Shown: positions 35,373 through 42,354, counted from the first letter of the stretch. The stretch is 64,000 nt of DNA from Bauldia litoralis (GCF_900104485.1 NZ_FMXQ01000004.1:291898-355897), one strand, 5' to 3'. Notes: generated by a model not told the origin, from the sequence alone. Numbers and translations: made by a program.

Positions 35373-36146
35373 TTAGAGGGCGTGCCGTTCAAGGATGTCG
35401 ACGCCCTTTTCGATGAAATGAGCGGTTTGTGCGAGGATTGGCACAATAGGCTGACCCTGACCAATAGGCGCCTCGGCGACCGCTACCTCAATGGCGACCT
35501 CAACATCCTCATCGAAGCCCGTTGGGCCGGTACGGAACACTTCCGCATTGTCTGTCAGAGGGCAGACGATGTGGTTGGGGCCTACCTTGACGGGGATCTT
35601 GATGGGTTGCCCGGGAACGATTTGCGAGGCGTGAACCGTGTGGACGGCGCGCACTTGTCGGTGTGCGGCCCCTACCGCAATGATGCCCTTGTGTTTGTCC
35701 TCGATGTCGAGCCAGTTCAAAAAGTAAAGCAAATCGCACCCACTTTCGTATGGCTTGAACCGTCGCATCGCCCGCTCGGCACGTTTGCTGACCCCCTTTA
35801 TTTTTTCGGGAAAATGGGTTTCGAACGTGTCGCGACTTCCTGTGATAAGAAACCCGGTCTTCCTCGTCACGCGTCCGCAGTTCGCGGCAACCAAGTCACA
35901 AACGACTTGGTCCAAGGCAGAGCGAAGGTTGTGAACAGCGTCACCGATGATGACGCTGAAGTCACAAGGGATCACTTCCTTGATTCGGACGCGATAGACG
36001 TTATCTCCGGTATCCGGATCGGTCTCACGAACGAGGCTGTATGGGTTGAGGTCGCGGAAGGATTTGATCCGCGACTCCAATTCCTCGATATGGCGTTTGG
36101 CCCGTTCGATCTTTAATCGCGGGCCCTCAAACAATTGGTTTGTCAT
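35373..36146 (-). CDS. Passenger protein of element 1, unknown function
   Basis: The 257-residue soluble protein starts at ATG 36144-36146, whose last two bases are shared with the ATG of the divergent TPPKP gene (CATG); a TTG at 36159-36161 is an alternative. It begins with a predicted coiled coil (RLKIERAKRHIEELESRIKS) and has two striking motifs: IIGDAVHNLRSALDQVV and LNWLDIEDKHKGI. The rest is beta-rich. Proteins with HNLRSALD are frequent in accessory regions but unnamed. A top-strand ORF over the same stretch is judged a shadow. Confidence 0.72.
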   Translation of the reverse strand: MTNQLFEGPRLKIERAKRHIEELESRIKSFRDLNPYSLVRETDPDTGDNVYRVRIKEVIPCDFSVIIGDAVHNLRSALDQVVCDLVAANCGRVTRKTGFLITGSRDTFETHFPEKIKGVSKRAERAMRRFKPYESGCDLLYFLNWLDIEDKHKGIIAVGAAHRQVRAVHTVHASQIVPGQPIKIPVKVGPNHIVCPLTDNAEVFRTGPTGFDEDVEVAIEVAVAEAPIGQGQPIVPILAQTAHFIEKGVDILERHAL

Positions 36147-36315
36147 GGCCGACTCGCGCAATCAGAACGAGAAGACCCTATCAGAGATTGCCAGGCGTGT
36201 CTTAGCGACGCCGCCGAAGCCGAGAGTTGAAGCGGCCGGCAAGGGCAAGGCTGGAAAGCAAAGACCCGGCCCGCCCGCTAAGGGCGAGAAGCGCGCCTCT
36301 GACGCCAACGAATGA
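36145..36315 (+). CDS. Tiny TPPKP-motif protein 1
   Basis: The 56-residue basic protein starts MADSRNQNEKTLSEIARRVL and continues ATPPKPR, then a Lys/Gly/Pro-rich low-complexity tail. The same pattern (helix, TPPKP, basic tail) occurs in element 2 at 39152-39331. In both elements the start codon overlaps that of a larger divergent gene as CATG. The short helix plus disordered basic tail recalls small antitoxins or nucleic-acid binders, but function is unknown. Confidence 0.6.
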   Translation: MADSRNQNEKTLSEIARRVLATPPKPRVEAAGKGKAGKQRPGPPAKGEKRASDANE

Positions 36316-36332
36316 AGTTTCGGGCTTTTTGT

Positions 36333-37292
36333 TTAAGCGTGACTGGCTTTGTCAGGGCTAGTGTATAGCAAGCGCTTGCCGCCCGAGCCTTTAATGATGT
36401 CCGCGACGCGTTCGGTATCTCCAACGCCAAGAGCCGTGCGGCGATTGTAGCGGAAATCGAACTCAGCAATGTAGCGGTGCAGGTGCGCTTCGCCGCAATG
36501 CTGATAGGTGCCCTTCATTCCGCGCTTGAACACGGAAAAGACGTTCTCGACCGTGTTTGAGTGGATGGCGAAACCGTCCTCGTAACGGACATACTCGCCA
36601 GCCGAATGCTTGACGGTCTGGTGCTTGGCAAATTCGCGGCCCGTCTCGGTGTAGAAATTTGATTCGTCGGTATTGAGGATCGACTTGCGATCCACATTCC
36701 GAACCAGCACGTCTCGAATATTCACCTTCGTTGCGTGTTCGACGTGGAACATACGGACCTGTCCGCCGCGCTCGACCAGCGCCACGACAGACCGCTTGTC
36801 GAAAGGCTTTTTGCGTTTCAGGTACGGACGGCCCTTGCGCTGCTCGGAAGGTTTGGGCGTCTCGCGGCGACCGAAATAAGTTTCATCCGCCTCAACCACT
36901 TTGCCTTCGCCGCCAATCGGCCCCGTGTAGGTGTCTTTCATTGCTTCGCGGATACGATGCGCGAGGAACCACGCCGCCTGATAGCCGATGCCCAACATGC
37001 GGTGCAGCTGGTGCGCCGAGACGCCCTTCTTTGACGCGCCCATGAGGTGCATCGCCAATAGCCATTTGTTGAGCGGGATTTTGGAGCGCTCCATGACAGA
37101 GCCAGTCGTGACGGTGAACTGCTCACGGCAATCGTTGCACTGGTAGAGGCCGACACGATGCGCCTTGCCCTTCAATGTCGTGGCGTTGAACGAACCACAA
37201 TGCGAGCAGACCGGGCCTTGCGGCCAGCGTTGCGCTTCGAGGTATTCACGCGCCTTGTTCGGGTCGGTGAAGCGAGGATCGGTGAGGTTCAT
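36333..37292 (-). CDS. IS1595-family transposase 1
   Basis: The ~319-residue transposase starts at MNLTDPRFTDPNKAREYLEA. An N-terminal zinc ribbon (CSHC...CNDC) is followed by a small HTH and the DDE-type domain: VVEADETYFG (first Asp), LNTDESNFY (second Asp) and HSNTVENVFSVFKRG, where IS1595 members use Asn or Glu as the third residue. All motifs are present and the reading frame is intact, so it may be active. It is clearly related to transposase 2 but not identical. Confidence 0.93.
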   Translation of the reverse strand: MNLTDPRFTDPNKAREYLEAQRWPQGPVCSHCGSFNATTLKGKAHRVGLYQCNDCREQFTVTTGSVMERSKIPLNKWLLAMHLMGASKKGVSAHQLHRMLGIGYQAAWFLAHRIREAMKDTYTGPIGGEGKVVEADETYFGRRETPKPSEQRKGRPYLKRKKPFDKRSVVALVERGGQVRMFHVEHATKVNIRDVLVRNVDRKSILNTDESNFYTETGREFAKHQTVKHSAGEYVRYEDGFAIHSNTVENVFSVFKRGMKGTYQHCGEAHLHRYIAEFDFRYNRRTALGVGDTERVADIIKGSGGKRLLYTSPDKASHA

Positions 37293-37336
37293 GGCCGTTG
37301 CCCTTGACTTGATGGCTGATTCTCGCCCCTCCACCC

Positions 37337-37360
37337 TGCTTTGTCAACCATATAATTAGG
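37337..37360 (-). repeat. Right terminal inverted repeat of element 1
   Basis: Reads TGCTTTGTCAACCATATAAT then TAGG; inverse of 35310-35333 with one mismatch. Confidence 0.85.
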
Positions 37361-37368
37361 AAATAAAT
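37361..37368. repeat. Target-site duplication AAATAAAT, shared middle copy
   Basis: This single copy separates the right end of element 1 from the left end of element 2, so the two elements share it. Confidence 0.85.
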
Positions 37369-37392
37369 CCTAATTATATACTTGACAAAGCA
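37369..37392 (+). repeat. Left terminal inverted repeat of element 2
   Basis: Begins CCTAATTATATACTTGACAA and ends AGCA; inverse of 40079-40102 with one mismatch. Confidence 0.85.
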
Positions 37393-37436
37393 GGCCCGAT
37401 TCCCCAAATAAGTCAAGCAGACAGGGGAACCGACCG

Positions 37437-38390
37437 ATGGCCAAGAACATCAACCCGATTTTCACCGACGCCGAAAAGGCCCGCGAATATCTGGAAGCCC
37501 AGCGCTGGCCGGACGGTGCCATTTGCCCGCATTGCGGTGCCGACGACGTGACCAGCATGAAGGGCAAGGCCCATCGTCCTGGCGTGTATCAGTGCAACGC
37601 CTGTCGGGATCAGTTCACCGTCACGGTCGGAACCGTCTTCGAGCGTTCCAAGATCCAGTTGAACGTCTGGCTGTATGCGACGCACCTTCTCACCAGTTCC
37701 AAGAAGGGGATGAGCGCTCACCAGCTGCACCGCATGATCGGCGTCACCTACAAGACCGCTTGGTTCATGATGCATCGCATCCGCGAAGCGATGCGCGACG
37801 ACAATGCAGGCCCGATTGGCGGCTCAGGGAAGGTCGTGGAAGCCGATGAGACCTACATCGGCAAGACATCCAAGCCCCGCTTCTCCAAGCAGCGTGGCGA
37901 GCGTCCCTACATCAAGCGCAAAGGCCCGCAGTCCAAGAACCCGGTTGTCGCGCTGGTCGAGCGTGGCGGCGAGGTCCGTATGTTCCATGTCGAGAACGCG
38001 ACGAAAGAGAACGTCCGCGACATTCTGGTTCGCAACGTCCGTCGCGACAGCGAATTGCACACCGACGAAAGCCGCCTCTACACCGAAACCGGCAAGGAGT
38101 ATGCGGGCCACCACACCGTGAAGCACTCAGGCGGTGAGTACGTCCGTTACGAGAGCGAGCGCATCGTCCACAGCAACACGGTCGAGAACGTGTTCTCCGT
38201 CTTCAAGCGCGGCATGACTGGCGTCTACCAGCATTGCAGCGAGGCCCATTTGCACCGGTATTTGGTCGAGTTCGAGTTCCGCCGTAACCGCCGCACCGCG
38301 CTCGGCTACACCGACGCCATGCGTTGCGACGAAGCCTTGAAGGGCATCGAAGGCAAGCGCCTCACCTATCGGCGGATTGGTGAAGCCTAA
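37437..38390 (+). CDS. IS1595-family transposase 2
   Basis: The 317-residue transposase has a zinc ribbon (Cys30, Cys33, Cys53, Cys56), an HTH region, and the catalytic core VVEADETYIG (Asp138), ELHTDESRLY (Asp210) and HSNTVENVFSVFKRGM (Asn247/Glu250). It is intact. Compared with transposase 1, the core motifs are nearly the same while the N-termini and the segment after ETYIG differ, in keeping with two related but distinct elements. It is divergent from transposase 1 across the shared TIR junction. Confidence 0.93.
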   Translation: MAKNINPIFTDAEKAREYLEAQRWPDGAICPHCGADDVTSMKGKAHRPGVYQCNACRDQFTVTVGTVFERSKIQLNVWLYATHLLTSSKKGMSAHQLHRMIGVTYKTAWFMMHRIREAMRDDNAGPIGGSGKVVEADETYIGKTSKPRFSKQRGERPYIKRKGPQSKNPVVALVERGGEVRMFHVENATKENVRDILVRNVRRDSELHTDESRLYTETGKEYAGHHTVKHSGGEYVRYESERIVHSNTVENVFSVFKRGMTGVYQHCSEAHLHRYLVEFEFRRNRRTALGYTDAMRCDEALKGIEGKRLTYRRIGEA

Positions 38391-38512
38391 GACGATCAGG
38401 CAGAAGGTCCGCCACTTTCAGATGTGGCGAAAGAAACGAATCGCGCCGAAGCGCGGTTAGCGTATGATGCCGCATAATTCGCGGGAGGAAAGAAGCCATG
38501 GATAAGCCGCGT

Positions 38513-39055
38513 CTAAATCTGGATCATCTGACATCCGTGCGGGAGCGCGAACTCCTCGACGCGATGCGCGACACCGAATTTGACCGCATCCTCCGGGGAG
38601 AAGTGCACCTCCCGGAATCGGCGGGCGGTCAGAATATTGTCGGGGATGCTACACCGATCGCGCAGGATGCCATCCGTGCGATCTTCTTCCGCCAAAGCCG
38701 AGTCCATAAGGGTTCGTAGCCGCTCCCATGACATGCCCTCCGCGCTGCCGGGTACGGCGGTAGGATGGATCATGAAGAGCACGTGCTGAGAGCAGAGCCG
38801 CGTCTCTGCCCCTGCCAGAACCGCGACTGCGACCGACGCAATATTCCCTGTCGCATGGATCGTAACCGGGACTGGCAATGCCCGGATGTGGTTGTAGAGG
38901 TAAATGCCGTCCGCCGTGTACCCGCCTAGTGAACTGAATGTGAGGTAGATCTCGCCCGCGCCGTTGTTGACGCCGTGGTTGAGGGTGGCACAGAGGCGCG
39001 TGACGCTGTGCGAATCGATGGGGCCATTGAACCCGTAATAGGCCGTATTATTCAT
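38513..39055 (-). CDS. ClpP-like serine protease, passenger of element 2
   Basis: The 180-residue protein has the ClpP/crotonase-fold protease pattern: YYGFNGPIDSHSV, TFSSLGGYTADGIYLYNHI (oxyanion Gly-Gly; normally SPGG), ATGNIASVAVAVLAGA with nucleophile Ser74, and VLFMIHPTA with His97. The end FSPEDAVKFGVAHRVEE matches the family too. Only two catalytic residues are assigned with confidence. Chromosomal ClpP is expected elsewhere, so this is an accessory paralogue. GGAGG precedes the start, which overlaps the 58-residue gene by ATGA. Confidence 0.85.
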   Translation of the reverse strand: MNNTAYYGFNGPIDSHSVTRLCATLNHGVNNGAGEIYLTFSSLGGYTADGIYLYNHIRALPVPVTIHATGNIASVAVAVLAGAETRLCSQHVLFMIHPTAVPGSAEGMSWERLRTLMDSALAEEDRTDGILRDRCSIPDNILTARRFREVHFSPEDAVKFGVAHRVEEFALPHGCQMIQI

Positions 39056-39228
39056 GCGTCATCCTCCGCTGCCTGTTGGGCACGGTTAAAAGCCTCGGTT
39101 TCTGCGTTTGCTAAAAGAAAGGCGAGGAATCCCTCGCCTATGTCGTCAGCTTCAGTCCTGAGCCTTGCCAGTTCGGCGGCGATCCTTTCGAGGACCGCTC
39201 GCTTTCCCTCTATCGCTCTTAGCGTCAT
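39052..39228 (-). CDS. 58-residue protein ahead of the ClpP-like gene
   Basis: The bottom strand from ATG 39226-39228 encodes MTLRAIEGKRAVLERIAAEL and on to AFNRAQQAAEDDA, a helical, probably coiled-coil protein. Its stop overlaps the ClpP-like start (ATGA), and its first 77 nt overlap the end of the TPPKP gene, so the three form one compact operon. A role as adaptor or inhibitor for the protease is possible but purely positional. Confidence 0.6.
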   Translation of the reverse strand: MTLRAIEGKRAVLERIAAELARLRTEADDIGEGFLAFLLANAETEAFNRAQQAAEDDA

Positions 39229-39331
39229 CGCCCTTGCCCTTGCTACCCTTGGTGGCAGTATGGGGCTTGGGGGGCGTTGAGAGAAGCCGCTTAACGACCT
39301 CCTGGAACTTCGGTTCGGGGGAGTCTGTCAT
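39152..39331 (-). CDS. Tiny TPPKP-motif protein 2
   Basis: The 59-residue basic protein starts MTDSPEPKFQEVVKRLLSTP (then PKPH) and ends in a Lys/Gly/Arg-rich disordered tail. It matches the element 1 protein in order and motif. An AGGTG site precedes its ATG (39329-39331), which overlaps the ATG of the divergent HEPN-like gene as CATG. It is first in the operon with the 58-residue and ClpP-like genes. Confidence 0.65.
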   Translation of the reverse strand: MTDSPEPKFQEVVKRLLSTPPKPHTATKGSKGKGDDAKSDRGKASGPRKDRRRTGKAQD

Positions 39332-39980
39332 GAACACACCTAGCTCAAAGCCGTTGGTCCGGTTCAAGGGATATGGACTCGACGGGAACCCGAGAGGGCG
39401 CCCACCTGACGGGGAGTTTGTTTCCGGCATACATAATGCGGAACTTGCTCAAGTCATCGGCCAACTGGTCGGCGTCTGGCCGCACTTGGAAGAATCGATG
39501 ATCGACGTTTTCGCGCAACTCGCTGGCGACCAGACAAAAATCGCGTCTTACGCAATCTTCCGGTCGATCACGGCCGAGAGACTGCGCGTCGATATCATGC
39601 GGACGCTCCTGACGGCGACCCCTCTCAATGTTTCCAGAGAGCAGGTTTTCGATGAGGTCATCGACGAGTTCGCGTCGATAAACAAACTGAGGAACGACTA
39701 CGTTCATGGGATCTGGTACACGGCCAGCAAAGACGGAAAGACGTACTTGTCCCCGCCGTCGGCGTCGAATCCACATGCGTTCTTGGCGGCGAGGCGCGTT
39801 TCGGTGAAGCAAGCGGAACACACGCTTATTCGCGCCGCCAATCTCAACGGGCGGATACTCAGTGAAATTGTTGTCGCGGACCTCAAGGCACGGGGCGCGC
39901 AACGCGCTGCATCGCGTCGAAAATCTCGCGCGAAAGCCGTTGAAAAACCTCAACCGGATAAGGCTCTGCGTACCACATAG
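39330..39980 (+). CDS. HEPN-like protein with Rx4H motif, passenger of element 2
   Basis: The 216-residue soluble protein is largely helical. Residues 45-60 (IGQLVGVWPHLEESMIDVF) and the motif KLRNDYVHGIW (Arg121 to His126, Rx4H) match the pattern of HEPN-domain RNases of toxin and defence systems. The C-terminal ~40 residues are Arg/Lys-rich. GGGGGAG precedes the ATG. The protein at 54858-55490 has the same spacing and motif. The HEPN assignment rests on motif and helix pattern only. Confidence 0.7.
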   Translation: MNTPSSKPLVRFKGYGLDGNPRGRPPDGEFVSGIHNAELAQVIGQLVGVWPHLEESMIDVFAQLAGDQTKIASYAIFRSITAERLRVDIMRTLLTATPLNVSREQVFDEVIDEFASINKLRNDYVHGIWYTASKDGKTYLSPPSASNPHAFLAARRVSVKQAEHTLIRAANLNGRILSEIVVADLKARGAQRAASRRKSRAKAVEKPQPDKALRTT

Positions 39981-40077
39981 CGAGCACATCGACGCCGGCC
40001 TCGATCATCTCGGGCGTGATCTCGATCTCGTCATTCTGAAGCGCTGGCCTGTCGACCGAATCAGTAGCGTCTGTCAT
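39883..40077 (-). CDS. 64-residue protein at the right end of element 2
   Basis: The bottom strand from ATG 40075-40077, immediately inside the right inverted repeat, encodes MTDATDSVDRPALQNDEIEI and then TPEMIEAGVDVLAMWYAEPY. It is acidic at first and helical at the end (VFQRLSREIFDAMQRV). The ITPEMIEAG...L pattern is seen in small proteins of Hyphomicrobiales, function unknown. Its 3' end overlaps the HEPN-like gene by 98 nt in antisense. Confidence 0.6.
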   Translation of the reverse strand: MTDATDSVDRPALQNDEIEITPEMIEAGVDVLAMWYAEPYPVEVFQRLSREIFDAMQRVARPVP

Positions 40078-40078
40078 T

Positions 40079-40102
40079 TGCTTTGTCACGTATATAATTA
40101 GG
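40079..40102 (-). repeat. Right terminal inverted repeat of element 2
   Basis: Reads TGCTTTGTCACGTATATAAT then TAGG; inverse of 37369-37392 with one mismatch. Confidence 0.85.
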
Positions 40103-40110
40103 AAATAAAT
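40103..40110. repeat. Target-site duplication AAATAAAT, copy 3
   Basis: The outer right copy. Joining 35301 to 40103 restores an empty site reading ACATAGG-AAATAAAT-CCTATACATG, itself a near-palindrome. Confidence 0.85.
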
Positions 40111-40144
40111 CCTATACATGTGCCTGGCGGAACGGAGTGCGTAG

Positions 40145-40537
40145 ATGGTCATTCGTCAAATCGAAGATGTCTCATGCCGGGAAACCGGCCCCAAGCGGAT
40201 GGAAGGGGCCGATTCGGCTTCAATCGCCCCCTTTCTCCGGGCGACCGTCTCTTCCGCCTTCGGGCTGCGGCCCGACGCGCTTGGCGCCAGCGGCAGGGGG
40301 CGCGCCGACGTCGCCTTTGCCCGCCAGACGGCGATGTACCTGGCGCATACCCGGCTCCAACTGTCCTATGTCGATGTCGGCCGGCTCTTCGATCGCGACC
40401 GCACCACCGCGCGCCACGCCTGCAGGCAGGTCGAGGAGCGGCGCGAGGATCCGCGGATCGACTCGATCCTCGACTGTCTCGAGCGGGCGATCGATATTCG
40501 CGGGCGTCCATCGGCGACGTCCGGAGGCGGCGAATGA
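40145..40537 (+). CDS. DnaA domain IV-like helix-turn-helix protein
   Basis: The 130-residue protein has the DnaA C-terminal DNA-binding fold: ARQTAMYLAHTRLQLSYVDVGRLFDRDRTTARHAC, with the DxxDRTTxxHAC signature loop of DnaA domain IV. It lacks the AAA+ domain, so it is not the replication initiator but a DnaA-like HTH protein as found beside DUF6456 genes in alphaproteobacteria. GGAG precedes the ATG. The tandem IS elements end 42 nt upstream and probably replaced or altered its promoter. Confidence 0.85.
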   Translation: MVIRQIEDVSCRETGPKRMEGADSASIAPFLRATVSSAFGLRPDALGASGRGRADVAFARQTAMYLAHTRLQLSYVDVGRLFDRDRTTARHACRQVEERREDPRIDSILDCLERAIDIRGRPSATSGGGE

Positions 40538-41292
40538 AAGGCGGCGGCGAGGATCGTGAAGCGGAGCGCTTGCTGCGGCGCCTGGCGTCCGGGACCGCCC
40601 GGCCGGTGCGCGACGACGATCCGGTTGCCAGGCGCCTGGTCGCCCGCGACCTGCTGCGCTGCGACGGGAGTGTCCTGACGTTGACCGAGAGCGGGCGCGC
40701 CTTCCTGCGTCGGCGGCTGTGCGAGGGAGACGGTTTCGGCGAGCAGCACAGGACGCTGGAATCGGCGGTCGTCGATGACGGAACGGGCGGCCGGCAGTCG
40801 GTGACGCGCAATGCCGACGAGAGCCCGTTGACCCGCCTCCGGCGCACCACCGGCCGCAACGGCAAGCCATTGATCGACGACGCGGAGTTTGCGGCCGGCG
40901 AACGCCTTCGCGCCGACTACACCCGGGCGCAACTCATGCCGCGCGTGACCGCCGACTGGTCGAGCGCGATTCCGGGGGGCAGGCGCGGCGGCGGCATGGC
41001 CGACCTCGCCGACGCGGCGATCGGGGCGCGGCGACGGGTCGAGCAGGCGCTCGCCGCCGTCGGCCCCGAATTCGCTGGCGTGCTCGTCGATTTCTGCTGC
41101 TTCCTGAAGGGGATCGAGGAAATCGAGAAGGAGCGCTGCTGGCCGGTCCGGTCCGCCAAGCTGGTGCTGAGGCTGGCGCTCGCCAGTCTCGCCAGGCACT
41201 ACGGACTCACGGTGTCAGCGCGGGGCAGTCGGTCCGGCATCCGGCACTGGGGAAGCGACGACTATCGTCCGATCGTCGACCCGCAGGACTAG
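40534..41292 (+). CDS. DUF6456 domain protein
   Basis: The 252-residue protein has an N-terminal region with a small HTH-like segment (RDLLRCDGSVLTLTESGRAF) and a C-terminal conserved domain: DESPLTRLRRTTGRNGKPLIDDAEFAAGERLRADYTRAQLMPRVT and FCCFLKGIEEIEKERCWPVRSAKLVLRLALASLARHYG. This is the DUF6456 pattern of Hyphomicrobiales. It overlaps the DnaA-like gene by ATGA. Its function is unknown; the C-terminal helix pair suggests DNA binding. Confidence 0.85.
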   Translation: MKGGGEDREAERLLRRLASGTARPVRDDDPVARRLVARDLLRCDGSVLTLTESGRAFLRRRLCEGDGFGEQHRTLESAVVDDGTGGRQSVTRNADESPLTRLRRTTGRNGKPLIDDAEFAAGERLRADYTRAQLMPRVTADWSSAIPGGRRGGGMADLADAAIGARRRVEQALAAVGPEFAGVLVDFCCFLKGIEEIEKERCWPVRSAKLVLRLALASLARHYGLTVSARGSRSGIRHWGSDDYRPIVDPQD

Positions 41293-41732
41293 GCGGCGCG
41301 CGCCCGCTGCGCGTCGGCCTTGATGCGATCGACCAGGGCGCGCAGGCCATTCGAGCGTTGCGCCGTCAGATGGGCCCGCAGGTCGAGCCGGTCGAACAGC
41401 GCCTCCGCGTCGGTCGCCTCTATGTCCGCAGCGCTCTTGTCATCGAAAAGCGACAGCGCGATCGCCACCAGACCGCGAACGATCATCGCGTCGCTGTCGC
41501 CCCGGAAACGAAGGTGGGCGTCGGCGCCTTCGCCGTCGATGCTGGTGGCAAGCCAGACCTGGCTGGCGCAGCCGCGGACCTTGTTGTCCGTCGTCCGGTC
41601 GGCGTCGGGGAGGGGCGGGAGCGCCTTGCCGAGTTCGATGACATAGCGATACCGATCCTCCCACTCGTCGAGCAGGTCGAAATCGGCGACGATGTCGTCG
41701 ATAGGCGGGAGCTTGAATGCCGGCTGATCCAT
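41289..41732 (-). CDS. sufE: SufE family Fe-S cluster assembly protein
   Basis: The 147-residue protein (ATG 41730-41732) activates the cysteine desulfurase SufS by accepting sulfur on its conserved Cys55 in NKVRGCASQVWLA. Other SufE features are FDLLDEWEDRYRYVIELGK and IVRGLVAIALSLFDDK. No Suf operon genes are nearby. A longer in-frame upstream extension overlaps the DUF5330 gene and is rejected. It overlaps the DUF6456 gene end by 4 nt (convergent). Confidence 0.93.
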   Translation of the reverse strand: MDQPAFKLPPIDDIVADFDLLDEWEDRYRYVIELGKALPPLPDADRTTDNKVRGCASQVWLATSIDGEGADAHLRFRGDSDAMIVRGLVAIALSLFDDKSAADIEATDAEALFDRLDLRAHLTAQRSNGLRALVDRIKADAQRARAA

Positions 41733-41797
41733 CCCGGCGATATAGGCCGACTGGCGGCGCGTCGCAAATGCTACGGTCGGGAGGCGGTCCCAGACGT

Positions 41798-42133
41798 TCA
41801 GGCCGGTCCGCCGTCGGCGCCCTTCCACGGCAGGGCGATGTCGTCCTGGCGAAGCGTGCCGGCGCCGGTCTCCGGCTCCGGCGGGGTATCAAGATAGTTG
41901 TAGATCATCTGGACGCCGCTCTCCGCCTTTTCAGCGAACAGTTCGAACGCGGCGCCACTGGTGACGCAGACATCCGGGTTCCGGTCGCAGAATGCCGAGA
42001 GATCGGCAACCGTCGCCTTGGCGGCGAGGAAGGCGTTGACCAGGGTCACGCGCGGCGCCTCGCCGGTCTGCGAATCCGTGGGGATCAGCAGGATCGCGAC
42101 TGACAACCAGAATGCAGCTCGAATAAGAAACAT
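41798..42133 (-). CDS. DUF5330 small exported protein
   Basis: The 111-residue protein has a signal or anchor segment (MFLIRAAFWLSVAILLIP) and then VTLVNAFLAAKATVADLSAFCDRNPDVCVTSG, the characteristic DUF5330 core with two Cys. The C-terminus is Pro-rich with PWKG. It lies upstream of sufE on the same strand with a 65-nt gap. Function unknown; restricted to alphaproteobacteria as far as I know. Confidence 0.85.
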   Translation of the reverse strand: MFLIRAAFWLSVAILLIPTDSQTGEAPRVTLVNAFLAAKATVADLSAFCDRNPDVCVTSGAAFELFAEKAESGVQMIYNYLDTPPEPETGAGTLRQDDIALPWKGADGGPA

Positions 42134-42354
42134 CCGTCCGACCTTCGTTTTCGTCGTGGTCTGTCCCAGTTCCAGGCATCACCCTAGCAACCGGCGCTAA
42201 AGGCCGGGTTCAGGCTGCAATCGCAATTCGATTCAAATTTTATCGAATTTGGACGGGTCGGAGACGCTCCTGCATGTGCGCCATCTTTAACGTTCCTTAA
42301 GCATAAACTGGCCACCATGGCGGTGCAGATCGAAGTGTTCTCATCATTGGGACC

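Larger units (their letters stand above)
35310..37360. mobile_element. IS1595-family element 1 with passenger genes
   Basis: The 2,051-bp element is bounded by 24-bp terminal inverted repeats at 35310-35333 and 37337-37360 (23 of 24 match; outer end CCTAATTATATGG, inner end TGACAAAGCA). AAATAAAT flanks both sides. It holds a transposase transcribed leftward from the right end, a 257-residue unknown protein and a tiny TPPKP protein. IS1595-family elements with passenger genes are known as transporter ISs. GC content is lower than in neighbouring genes. Confidence 0.88.
37369..40102. mobile_element. IS1595-family element 2 with five passenger genes
   Basis: The 2,734-bp element has 24-bp inverted repeats at 37369-37392 and 40079-40102 (23 of 24 match; CCTAATTATATAC...TGACAAAGCA). 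The ends resemble those of element 1 but differ at three positions, so it is a separate element and not a copy. The transposase is at the left end, transcribed rightward, giving a mirror image of element 1. Passengers are a ClpP-like protease, a 58-residue protein, a TPPKP protein, a HEPN-like protein and a 64-residue protein. Confidence 0.88.

Noticed and set aside
35319..36116. Top-strand 265-codon ORF inside element 1
   Set aside because: It is antisense to the 257-residue passenger, which has coiled-coil and HNLRSALD motifs; the top-strand translation has no recognisable features and starts inside the terminal repeat.
38498..38719. Top-strand 73-codon ORF with an excellent GGGAGGAAAG ribosome site
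   Set aside because: It is antisense to the C-terminal part of the ClpP-like protein, whose family signature (FSPEDAVKFGVAHRVEE) is read there. The ribosome site is unusually good, so ribosome profiling could revive it.
41733..41828. N-terminal extension of SufE
   Set aside because: The 32 extra residues overlap the DUF5330 gene and do not match the SufE family start at MDQPAFKLPP.
42287..42300. TTAA-N6-TTAA resembling a CtrA box upstream of the peptidoglycan-binding protein gene
   Set aside because: The CtrA consensus requires a 7-nt spacer (TTAA-N7-TTAAC); the spacing here is 6 nt.
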